Assembly (NCBI GenBank): GCA_030017355.1
Contig: JASEIR010000066.1
Span: 1 to 10,832 of the forward strand
DNA: 10,832 bases
Direction of reading: 5' to 3'
Source of the DNA: Actinomycetota bacterium
GTDB taxonomy: Bacteria > Actinomycetota > Aquicultoria > Aquicultorales > Aquicultoraceae
This document shows positions 1 to 5,530 of this stretch, one piece after another. Position 1 is the first letter of the stretch. The number at the start of each line of letters is the position of its first letter. The notes below the pieces were generated by a model. That model saw nothing but the letters and a program-made list of their open reading frames with translations, ran no database searches and was not told where the DNA came from. Position numbers and translations under genes: made by a program.

Positions 1-947
1 GTGTACCAATCTTTTTCCGTGGCCTCAAGAGCCTTTGGCACTAGTTTCCGAGTTGCTTCATCTCCAATAATAGTAACCCCTTGCGCAAATAAATCTTCAG
101 CAACCTTCGGAAGAAATTCTTCTGCCACACTCCTATGCACCAGCAAAGTTTCAGCAGCATTGCAAACACTTGGCCTCTGGCATTTGGCATTTACAACAAT
201 TCTGCGAGCCATTTCAAGATCCGCGCTCTCATCTACATAAACATGGCAGTTACCTGCGCCAGCCCAGAGAACTGGTACCGTTGCATTGGAAACAACCGAA
301 TGTATTAGCTCAGGTCCTCCTCTTGGTACAAGAAGGTCAAGATAGTGGTCGAGCTTCATAAGCTCGTTTGCAGCCTCCCTACTAGGGTTCTTTATTGCCT
401 GTATTGCATCCTGTGGAAGCCCTACCTCTGCTGCTGCATTAGATATGATTTCGGTTAAAACAAGGTTGGAATTGGCTGCCATCGACCCACCTCTCAGAAT
501 AATTGCGTTCCCACTTTTTATGCAAAGGCTGGCAGCTTCAACCGTTACATTTGGCCTCGCCTCATAAATAATTCCAATTACGCCGAGCGGCACCCTAACC
601 TGACGAATATTAAGACCATTTGGCACCCTCCAACCTTTAACAGTTTCACCTACCGGATCAGTAAGAACCGCTACATCGTATAATCCTTCAGCCATTTCCT
701 TTATTCTTATTGAGTTAAGCATTAATCGGTCTAAAAGAGATGAGCTTACACCCTTCTCAGCAGCAGCTTCTACATCCTTTTCGTTTGCAGCCATTATCCT
801 TTCAGCATTGCCAACAAGCGCCTCCGCCATGCTTGCTAGAGCATCGTTTTTCTTCTGCGTACTCATAGTTGCCATAATCCTGGCAGCTGCCTTAGCTTTT
901 TTGCCTATCTCCATTACCTCAGCTCTTATTTCCTCAACACTCGCCAT
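1..947 (-). CDS. proA: gamma-glutamyl phosphate reductase ProA (3' part missing at window edge)
   Basis: ProA reduces gamma-glutamyl phosphate to glutamate-5-semialdehyde with NADPH, the second step of proline synthesis from glutamate, in the cytoplasm. The minus-strand frame from the ATG at 947 is open to the window edge and gives 315 full codons; the family is usually about 415-420 residues, so roughly the last 100 are outside. Seen in the translation: the N-terminal helical start (MASVEEIRAEVMEIGKKAK), the VPLGVIGIIYEARPNVT segment, the SGNAIILRGGS nucleotide-binding segment, the LLVPRGGPELI segment, and the active-site motif RPSVCNAAETLLV, with the catalytic cysteine near residue 262. The start is firm: AGGAGGA lies 6 bases upstream and overlaps the proB stop codon, with 11 bases between the two genes, so proB and proA are probably translationally coupled. 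Nothing looks broken in the visible part. Confidence 0.96.
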   Translation of the reverse strand, partial: MASVEEIRAEVMEIGKKAKAAARIMATMSTQKKNDALASMAEALVGNAERIMAANEKDVEAAAEKGVSSSLLDRLMLNSIRIKEMAEGLYDVAVLTDPVGETVKGWRVPNGLNIRQVRVPLGVIGIIYEARPNVTVEAASLCIKSGNAIILRGGSMAANSNLVLTEIISNAAAEVGLPQDAIQAIKNPSREAANELMKLDHYLDLLVPRGGPELIHSVVSNATVPVLWAGAGNCHVYVDESADLEMARRIVVNAKCQRPSVCNAAETLLVHRSVAEEFLPKVAEDLFAQGVTIIGDEATRKLVPKALEATEKDWY

Positions 948-953
948 AAAGAA

Positions 954-960
954 TCCTCCT
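954..960 (-). promoter_or_regulatory. proA ribosome binding site overlapping proB stop
   Basis: AGGAGGA on the minus strand, 6 bases before the proA ATG. It overlaps the TAG stop of proB (959-961), so a ribosome ending proB finishes on the proA initiation site. This supports co-translation of the two proline enzymes. Confidence 0.85.
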
Positions 961-2087
961 AGCGTAGAATAACTAAACAGTCTCTGTGAATTACTTCTTC
1001 GTTTATGTTATCAGAAAATCTTTCCATAACCTCTGATGTTTTTAATCCTTTTATCTGATTGACCTCGCTGGCTGAGAAGTTAGTAATTCCTTTTGCAAAA
1101 ATGCGACCGCGCAAGTTTTTAATATTTACAGCATCGCCTTCCTGAAAGTCGCCCTCTATATCAACAATTCCCGCTGGTAGAAGGCTTTTCCCAGCTGATA
1201 TAAGAGCATTTGCGGCACCATCGTCAACAACAATGCTACCAGATGCAACCTTTCCAAAAGCAATCCAGAGCTTATGCCCGCTTAACTTCTTCTTTCTTGG
1301 GACAAAGTAAGTGCCAATTTCCTTAGCGTCCATTATGTCTTGCAAAACATTTTTTCTTCGGCCGTTCGCAATAACCATTCCTACTCGCGCAAAGACGGCA
1401 ATTCGCGCTGCCTGTATTTTTGTAACCATTCCGCCAGAACCAAACTGGCTGCCCACTCCGCCGGCCAGCTTCTCTATCTCGGATGTTATATTTTCTACCT
1501 CATGAATTAGTTTTGCTTCGCTTTGCTGTCGTGGGTCGCCTGCGTAAAGTCCCTCTACATCTGATAGCAAAATCAGAACATCGGCGCTTACAAGATTTGA
1601 AACAAGTGCTGCTAAAGTATCGTTATCACCAAACTTAATCTCGTCAACTGCTGTTGCATCATTTTCGTTAATAATCGGAACTATTCCCAGCTTTAGAAGC
1701 GTCTCAAGAGCGTTTCTTGCATTTAGATACTGCTGACGATGGCTAACATCATATTGAGTTAGTAGAACCTGGCCCACCTTTATCCCATGTTTACCAAAAA
1801 GGTTAGCATATTTGTGCAGAAGTAAGCCTTGGCCAACCGATGCCGCTGCTTGCAGTTCAGGTATAGCTTTCGGTCTAGCTTTTAACCCCAAGCTCTCAAC
1901 TCCAGCCGCTATAGCACCTGAACTCACAAGTATTATTTGGTAGCCCTTTTTATAAAGAAGCGCTACCTGGTCTACTATATTCTTGAGCTGGGCATGGTCT
2001 ATTTTACCTGTGCTTTTTGTGATTGTACTTGTCCCAAGCTTAACAACTACTCGACGGGCTTTACGGAAGATACTCAGCTCTTTTCAT
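959..2087 (-). CDS. proB: glutamate 5-kinase ProB, with a frame break at the start
   Basis: ProB phosphorylates glutamate to gamma-glutamyl phosphate, the first and usually feedback-controlled step of proline synthesis. The frame shows the amino-acid kinase fold: RRVVVKLGTST (phosphate-binding start), LVSSGAIAAG, PIINENDATA, FGDNDTLAALVS, LLSDVEGLYAGDPR and GSGGMVTKIQAARIA. A C-terminal PUA domain follows, ending near EVIHRDCLVILR. The first conventional start codon in this frame is the GTG at 1927, but that is the Val of the conserved VSSGA motif, so starting there would lose about 53 essential residues. The homologous frame continues upstream to a TGA at 2084-2086 with no ATG, GTG or TTG. 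The ATG at 2085-2087 has a good GAGGTG site but is one base out of frame and reads MKRAEYLP then stop. Removing one base near 2063-2068 would give a normal N-terminus (MKRAEYLRKARRVVVKLGTS) and a protein of about 375 residues. It may be a sequencing or assembly indel, a real mutation, a non-standard start (CTG at 2077) or recoding. Confidence 0.93.
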
Positions 2088-2118
2088 TAAAACACCTCAA
2101 ATAAGATAATTTACCTAC

Positions 2119-2147
2119 ATTATATCAGGAGCCAGGAACCCTAAGAA
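2119..2147 (-). promoter_or_regulatory. sigma70-type promoter of proBA
   Basis: On the minus strand a perfect TATAAT (2119-2124) is preceded by TG one base away (TGATATAAT), an extended -10 element. A weak -35 candidate, TTCTTA (2142-2147), lies 17 bases upstream. Transcription would start near 2112 and give a leader of about 25 bases before the ATG at 2087. That is too short for a T-box or classical attenuator. The -35 side lies in 7-base-periodic sequence (see findings). Confidence 0.7.
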
Positions 2148-2212
2148 TTAAAAATTACTATCTATCGCTAGACATATTCCATCTCTTTTGCCTATATTTA
2201 AAGCTTATCCTG

Positions 2213-2251
2213 CTATAAAGAGCAGACCGGGGACCGGAGACCGGTTCACCC
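2213..2251 (+). repeat. intergenic repeat unit, copy 1
   Basis: A unit beginning CTATAAAGAGCAGACC, continuing through three tandem heptamers of the form RGACCGG (2224-2244) and ending TTCACCC. A second copy with about 85-90 percent identity by eye lies at 2286-2323. Confidence 0.8.
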
Positions 2252-2285
2252 GAAGTAATAATCAATTTTAGACCATACTTTTTTA

Positions 2286-2323
2286 CTATAAAAGCAGACC
2301 GGGGACCGAAGACCATCTCACCC
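2286..2323 (+). repeat. intergenic repeat unit, copy 2
   Basis: Second copy of the unit at 2213-2251, starting CTATAAAAGCAGACC and ending CTCACCC, with one base deleted and a few substitutions. Its heptamer core is 2296-2316. The copies begin 73 bases apart, and the sequence between them is AT-rich and unrelated. Confidence 0.8.
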
Positions 2324-2331
2324 TCCCCTAG

Positions 2332-2352
2332 CCCCTCCCCTCAAGGGAGGGG
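2332..2352. repeat. C/G-rich perfect hairpin
   Basis: CCCCTCCC (2332-2339) pairs perfectly with GGGAGGGG (2345-2352) around a 5-base loop. No T-run follows on either strand, so it does not look like an intrinsic terminator. Similar CCCTCCCCTAGCCCCTCCCC elements are, from memory, common dispersed intergenic repeats in bacterial genomes. Confidence 0.65.
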
Positions 2353-2373
2353 AAATATAGAGGGCCTAAAGGC

Positions 2374-2464
2374 AGACAGGGGACCGGCAAAGAGTAGGCC
2401 GGAGACGGAAGACAGGAGACCGGAGTTCCGAGGAACGAGATACGAGCGGCGAGGAACGAGAGGG
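2374..2464 (+). repeat. array of thirteen degenerate 7-base units
   Basis: The 91 bases divide into exactly thirteen heptamers. The first units resemble AGACCGG; the last nine (2402-2464) all carry AG at positions 2-3, eight of them start with G, and several fit GAGNNNC (GAGGAAC occurs twice). By hand count, neighbouring units agree at 47 of 84 positions, about twice chance. The last unit, GAGAGGG, is the apparent ribosome binding site of the deaminase gene. Confidence 0.85.
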
Positions 2465-2469
2465 TTATT

Positions 2470-3009
2470 ATGGACATAAAACAAGAATCTGATGAGATTT
2501 CTCTACAAAAATATCAGCAATCTCCCAATAGATTGGATAATCGCCCGTCCTGGGATGAATATTTCTTAAAAATCACAAGGCAGGTTTCAGAGAGATCGAC
2601 ATGCCTGAGAAGGAAAATCGGAGCCGTTCTGGTAAGGGATAAGCGGATTTTAGCGACAGGTTACAATGGGGCTCCTTCTGGCATTAAACACTGCTACGAA
2701 GCTGGATGTCTCAGGGAAGAAAAGGGCGTGGCTTCTGGTGAGCGCCATGAGCTGTGTCGGGGGCTTCATGCAGAGCAGAACGCAATTATCCAGGCGGCTA
2801 TGCATGGGGTTGCTATTGTTGGGGCATCGATTTATTGCACTCATCAACCTTGCAGTCTCTGTGCTAAGATGTTGATAAATGCAGGAATAAAAGAAATATT
2901 CTATGAAGAGGAGTATCCAGATTCCTTATCCGAAGATTTACTGAATGAAGCAGGAATTAGGGTTGTTAAGCTGTCTTTTGGGAATGACAAGAACCAACAA
3001 TTGAGATAA
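2470..3009 (+). CDS. comEB: deoxycytidylate (dCMP) deaminase, ComEB family
   Basis: This enzyme deaminates dCMP to dUMP, feeding thymidylate synthesis; it is cytoplasmic and zinc-dependent. The 179-residue protein has the deaminase signature HAEQNAI (His100, Glu102 as zinc ligand and proton shuttle) and PCSLC (Cys128, Cys131, zinc ligands). It also has the GYNGAPSG segment (64-71) and the extra His/Cys cluster (His74, Cys75, Cys80, His93, Cys96) typical of the dCMP rather than cytidine deaminases. Homologues usually begin near RPSWDEYF, so residues 1-24 are a polar, low-conservation extension. The ATG at 2470 is preceded by GAGAGGG at 5 bases; a TTG at residue 22 is possible but has no visible binding site. 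It lies 89 bases upstream of the atp operon in the same direction, a neighbourhood seen in several Gram-positive groups, and may be co-transcribed. No role in DNA uptake is implied. Confidence 0.93.
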   Translation: MDIKQESDEISLQKYQQSPNRLDNRPSWDEYFLKITRQVSERSTCLRRKIGAVLVRDKRILATGYNGAPSGIKHCYEAGCLREEKGVASGERHELCRGLHAEQNAIIQAAMHGVAIVGASIYCTHQPCSLCAKMLINAGIKEIFYEEEYPDSLSEDLLNEAGIRVVKLSFGNDKNQQLR

Positions 3010-3045
3010 TTTTAGCGAACTTAACATAAATTGGGAACCGAGCTA

Positions 3046-3074
3046 TTGCAACGTGGTACGATTTATAGTATTTT
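3046..3074 (+). promoter_or_regulatory. possible promoter of the atp operon (weak)
   Basis: TTGCAA (3046-3051) and TATTTT (3069-3074) are spaced by 17 bases, each matching the sigma70 consensus at four of six positions. It sits in the only sizeable gap (3010-3098) before the atp genes. The match is modest; the operon could also be read through from the deaminase gene. Confidence 0.3.
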
Positions 3075-3098
3075 ATCCAAAGGACGTGTTCATGGGAC

Positions 3099-3509
3099 AT
3101 GTCAAAACGCAAAGATAGTTGGCCGTTTTGGGATGACGAGTTTGAGGCCGATCCAAACAGTCAAGTGGTGGACGAAGCCGGAGAAAGTGAGAATCCGGTT
3201 GCTCAAAAGCCTAGTGAAAATAATAATTTGACAATCAAGAAAAAGAAGGTTATTGCCCCAAAATATTCCAGCAGAGATACCTTTAGGTATGCTTCTCTCG
3301 GAACAGAGTTCTTGGGTGCGGTTTTGGCTGGAACGTTTTTGGGTTGGGCAATTAGCTGGCTTATAGGTCGGTTTACTGGCCACATGCCAACTTGGCTTAT
3401 AGCCGTAGGCGTTGTATTGGGAGCCGCGGCCGGGTTTTTAAATATATTTGGCTTCCTAAAAGAAGAAGAGCGAAAAGAGGAGCAAGAGAAGCGTGGCTCC
3501 TCCAAATAG
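3099..3509 (+). CDS. atpZ: AtpZ-like ATP synthase accessory membrane protein
   Basis: The 136-residue protein has a hydrophilic, partly acidic N-terminus (1-60) with a KKKK patch at 47-50, two membrane helices (about 67-89 and 98-120) joined by a short loop, and a charged tail. The second helix ends LGAAAGFLNIFGFLKEE, which matches the AtpZ / F0F1 'gene 1' family. Its position directly before atpI supports this. Family members are thought to help Mg2+ or Ca2+ supply or assembly of the Fo sector; the exact role is unsettled. Most relatives I know are about 70-100 residues, so the polar N-terminal region is long. The start is uncertain in strength: AAAGGA (3079-3084) is 14 bases from this ATG but only 7 from an out-of-frame ATG at 3092. 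No in-frame ATG, GTG or TTG lies close upstream. The end overlaps atpI by 17 bases. Confidence 0.82.
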   Translation: MSKRKDSWPFWDDEFEADPNSQVVDEAGESENPVAQKPSENNNLTIKKKKVIAPKYSSRDTFRYASLGTEFLGAVLAGTFLGWAISWLIGRFTGHMPTWLIAVGVVLGAAAGFLNIFGFLKEEERKEEQEKRGSSK

Positions 3510-3894
3510 GAAGAAACAAAACCCGCGCAAGCAACTCTCGTTCGTCATTAAAGACATTTTACTTTTTGGCATTCCAGTTTGGGTTGGATCACCCCTACTA
3601 GGGTGGTGTTTTAAGGGATGGCTAGGTTTCAAAAGTGCCCTAGCCGGCCTTATTATACTTGGTGCTTACATTGCAAGTGAGGTTTTAGTTAACGAAAAAT
3701 CGGGAAAATTACCAGGTAGGAAAGCAGTCGTACTAATTACGGCAAGTTCTGGTGCAAGGCTCTTTTTACTGTTAGTATTGGCGTATATGTTATATCGTTT
3801 CTCGAATTTAGATTTGTTTATTCTACTGTTAACTGTGGCATTCGGTTTTACCGCAATGCTATTCATAAGCATTAAGAATTGGTTAAGAGTATAG
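3493..3894 (+). CDS. atpI: ATP synthase protein I (AtpI family)
   Basis: AtpI proteins are small membrane proteins that help assemble the c-ring and have been linked to Mg2+ transport; they are not part of the finished enzyme. This 133-residue protein has a basic, polar N-terminus (1-15) and four predicted membrane helices (about 21-39, 46-66, 80-101, 107-127), the AtpI topology and usual length. Sequence conservation in the family is low, so the call rests on topology and on its place between atpZ and atpB. The start is GTG at 3493, inside the last codons of atpZ, preceded by GAGGAG (3477-3482) at 10 bases; the overlap suggests translational coupling to atpZ. The cluster GKLPGRKAVVLITASSGAR between helices 2 and 3 is the most conserved-looking part. 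Confidence 0.78.
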   Translation: MAPPNRKKQNPRKQLSFVIKDILLFGIPVWVGSPLLGWCFKGWLGFKSALAGLIILGAYIASEVLVNEKSGKLPGRKAVVLITASSGARLFLLLVLAYMLYRFSNLDLFILLLTVAFGFTAMLFISIKNWLRV

Positions 3895-3921
3895 GAACCG
3901 GCTACAAACGGTTTGCGTTGG

Positions 3922-3928
3922 AAAGGGG
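3922..3928 (+). promoter_or_regulatory. atpB ribosome binding site that decides the start
   Basis: AAAGGGG lies 8 bases before the TTG at 3937. The earlier in-frame TTG at 3913 has no such site and would place this sequence inside the gene. I therefore prefer 3937. Confidence 0.7.
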
Positions 3929-3936
3929 TAGTTAGA

Positions 3937-4746
3937 TTGGCACATCCCGAATCACTTTCACCTATGGCTCAAATGTTTGAGGAGTTTGACCTCACAACCG
4001 AACATGCCCAGCACATTTTCGGAATTAATTTTGAACCTTTAAATCACGTCCTAAAGCAACTACCAATCCCCTTTGATATTTCTGTAAACAAGGCTGTTTT
4101 TATTATGTGGCTGTCGGCATTCCTATCATTTATGTTGATTTTTTATGCTGGCAGGGGAAGGGGGCTTGTTGCAAGCGGGCTTAGAAATGCAATGGAGGCC
4201 CTTTTTCAATTTGTAAAGTTTGATATCGTAGATACAAACTTGGGTCATGAAGGACAGAAATGGCTGCCTTTCATAGGAGGGCTCTTCTTCTTCATCCTCT
4301 TCAACAACCTATTGGGATTAATACCCGCAGGTTTCTCGCCTGGTTCAAATATCAACGTCACAGCGTCCTTGGCAATTTTGGTATTATTTGCAATCCTTAT
4401 TGCAGGAATGAAAAAGCAGGGTGTTATTGGCTATTGGCTACATCTTGCGCCAGGTGGATTACCAAAATGGATCTACATAATCCTATACCCAATTGAAGTT
4501 ATAAGCTTGCTAGCAAAGCCTTTCTCATTGGCAGTTCGACTTTTTGCCAACCTTCTTGCTGGTCATATTGTAATATTTGCACTCCTTGCAATGATCATAC
4601 TATTTGGCATATACGTCGCCCCCCTTTCGTTGGCATTTGGCGTTATAATGTACGCATTTGAGATATTCGTGGCCTTCATCCAGGCGTATATTTTTGCAAT
4701 TTTGTCGTCTGTGTACATCGGGGCATCTATTCATCCCGAGCACTAA
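3937..4746 (+). CDS. atpB: ATP synthase subunit a (Fo sector)
   Basis: Subunit a forms the two proton half-channels next to the c-ring in the membrane. With the TTG start at 3937 the protein has 269 residues. Visible: a hydrophilic N-terminus, then several membrane helices; the segment WLPFIGGLFFFILFNNLLGLIP; the NVTASLA motif; and FSLAVRLFANLLAGH with the essential arginine (Arg201 here, equivalent to E. coli Arg210). The last helix contains EIFVAFIQAYIFAIL, with the polar Glu and Gln of the half-channel (Glu242, Gln249). All key residues are present. Other possible starts are TTG 3913 (eight residues longer) and ATG 3964; the ribosome binding site favours 3937. The weak start codon may keep subunit a, needed once per complex, below subunit c. 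The gap to atpI is 42 bases and to atpE 28 bases. Confidence 0.95.
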   Translation: MAHPESLSPMAQMFEEFDLTTEHAQHIFGINFEPLNHVLKQLPIPFDISVNKAVFIMWLSAFLSFMLIFYAGRGRGLVASGLRNAMEALFQFVKFDIVDTNLGHEGQKWLPFIGGLFFFILFNNLLGLIPAGFSPGSNINVTASLAILVLFAILIAGMKKQGVIGYWLHLAPGGLPKWIYIILYPIEVISLLAKPFSLAVRLFANLLAGHIVIFALLAMIILFGIYVAPLSLAFGVIMYAFEIFVAFIQAYIFAILSSVYIGASIHPEH

Positions 4747-4760
4747 TTGAGGATCTGAGA

Positions 4761-4767
4761 AGGGAGG
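4761..4767 (+). promoter_or_regulatory. strong ribosome binding site of atpE
   Basis: AGGGAGG at 7 bases before an ATG is the best initiation site among the Fo genes. It fits high synthesis of subunit c. Confidence 0.75.
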
Positions 4768-4774
4768 TTATTAA

Positions 4775-5002
4775 ATGGAAGGTATCAATCTTGCACATCT
4801 AGGATCAGGTCTTGCTATTGGAATTGGGGCTCTTGGTCCAGGTATTGGTGTAGGTGTACTGGTTGGCAAAGCGCTTGAGGGTATGGCTCGCCAGCCTGAG
4901 GCCACTGGTACGTTAAGGACGACGATGTTTATTGGCGTCGCGTTCGCGGAAGCTATCGCACTCTATAGCTTTGTTATCGCAATCCTACTCTTCACGAAGT
5001 AG
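4775..5002 (+). CDS. atpE: ATP synthase subunit c (rotor ring proteolipid)
   Basis: Subunit c forms the membrane rotor ring; each copy carries one proton on a carboxylate. The 75-residue hairpin has helix 1 (about 8-30, rich in glycine: GSGLAIGIGALGPGIGVG), the polar loop with ARQPEA (38-43), and helix 2 (about 50-72) with the ion-binding Glu59 in FAEAIALYSF. In sodium-binding c subunits a Gln lies 33 residues before the Glu and Ser-Thr follow it. Here these positions are Val26, Ala60 and Ile61, so the sodium ligands are missing and proton coupling is inferred. Tyr64 is kept. The double-glycine spacing in helix 1 suggests tight packing, but the number of subunits per ring cannot be read from this. 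No signal or extension is present. Confidence 0.97.
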   Translation: MEGINLAHLGSGLAIGIGALGPGIGVGVLVGKALEGMARQPEATGTLRTTMFIGVAFAEAIALYSFVIAILLFTK

Positions 5003-5030
5003 AAACGGACTGTATCTTTTATGGATAAAT

Positions 5031-5038
5031 AAGGTGGG
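5031..5038 (+). promoter_or_regulatory. atpF ribosome binding site with a start-stop decoy
   Basis: AAGGTGGG is followed by ATGTAA (5039-5044), a start codon directly followed by a stop, and then the GTG start of atpF at 5045. The site is 6 bases from the GTG; the ATG directly abuts it and is probably too close to be used well. Confidence 0.6.
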
Positions 5039-5044
5039 ATGTAA

Positions 5045-5530
5045 GTGATTGCACTTCAATCAAACCTTATGTTCTGGACAATCGTTTCTTTCGGAATACT
5101 TGTGTTGCTGCTTGGCAAATTTGGGTTTGGCCCGCTTGTACAAATTCTGGAAGCGCGTGAGCGCAAGATACGCGAATCAATTGAGCAGGCAGAACGCGCA
5201 AGGGAAGAAGCGGAACGGTTGCTAAAAGAATATGAGGATAAACTAGCGGAAGCTAAAGTTGAGGCCCAAAAATTGCTTGCTGAAGGCAAACAGCTAGGCG
5301 AGAGTTTAAGGGCTGAAATAATAGCAAAATCCGAAGAAGAAGCCAAGCGCATGATTGCTAAAGCAGAGGAGCAAATTGAGCGTGATGTCGAGCAGGCAAT
5401 CAAGGAGTTAAGGGCTGAGGTTGCAAATCTCAGCTTAGAAGTGGCTGCAAAAGTTATCGAGAAAGAGCTTGATGAAAAAGCACATGCTCAGCTCATCGAG
5501 AAATATCTAAGTGAAGTAGGTCGCATATAA
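5045..5530 (+). CDS. atpF: ATP synthase subunit b (peripheral stalk)
   Basis: Subunit b dimerises to form the outer stalk that stops alpha3beta3 turning with the rotor. The 161-residue protein has one N-terminal membrane helix (about 8-28), the conserved GFGPLVQILEARERKIRESI junction, then a long charged helix rich in Glu, Lys and Ala (about 35-145), which is the right-handed coiled coil of the family, and a C-terminal part (EVAAKVIEKELDE) that binds subunit delta. Length is normal. It starts with GTG; the previous ATG at 5039 is followed at once by a stop. The stop codon overlaps the atpH start (TAATG), a sign of translational coupling. Only one b-type gene is present, so a homodimer is expected rather than the b/b' pair of phototrophs. 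Confidence 0.95.
   Translation: MIALQSNLMFWTIVSFGILVLLLGKFGFGPLVQILEARERKIRESIEQAERAREEAERLLKEYEDKLAEAKVEAQKLLAEGKQLGESLRAEIIAKSEEEAKRMIAKAEEQIERDVEQAIKELRAEVANLSLEVAAKVIEKELDEKAHAQLIEKYLSEVGRI

Larger units (their letters stand above)
2101..2469. other. non-coding divergent region between proB and the deaminase gene
   Basis: This stretch of about 370 bases has no credible gene. It holds the proBA promoter at the left, two copies of a 38-39 base unit, a C-rich hairpin and an array of thirteen 7-base units running into the ribosome binding site of the deaminase gene. I see no convincing plus-strand promoter; the two CTATAAA sequences at 2213 and 2286 could act as -10 boxes but lack -35 partners. 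Confidence 0.8.

Noticed and set aside
1..361. Plus-strand open frames of 79 and 63 residues at the left edge
   Set aside because: They lie opposite the well-supported proA frame and have no family features or convincing ribosome binding sites.
2088..2126. T-box or proline attenuator before proB
   Set aside because: The predicted leader is only about 25 bases and has no stem-loop or terminator.
2224..2464. CRISPR array
   Set aside because: Repeats are 7 bases and contiguous or form only two longer copies; there are no regular unique spacers and no cas genes.
3031..3231. 66-residue plus-strand frame between the deaminase gene and atpZ
   Set aside because: It overlaps atpZ in another frame, has no ribosome binding site and no recognisable domain.
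3102..3505. Minus-strand open frames of 93 and 100 residues opposite atpZ
   Set aside because: They are complements of the atpZ coding region; the plus-strand gene has family features, membrane topology and operon context.
3905..3915. Small palindrome CAAACGGTTTG before atpB
   Set aside because: Five-base arms with a single central base cannot form a hairpin and no known operator matches; probably chance.
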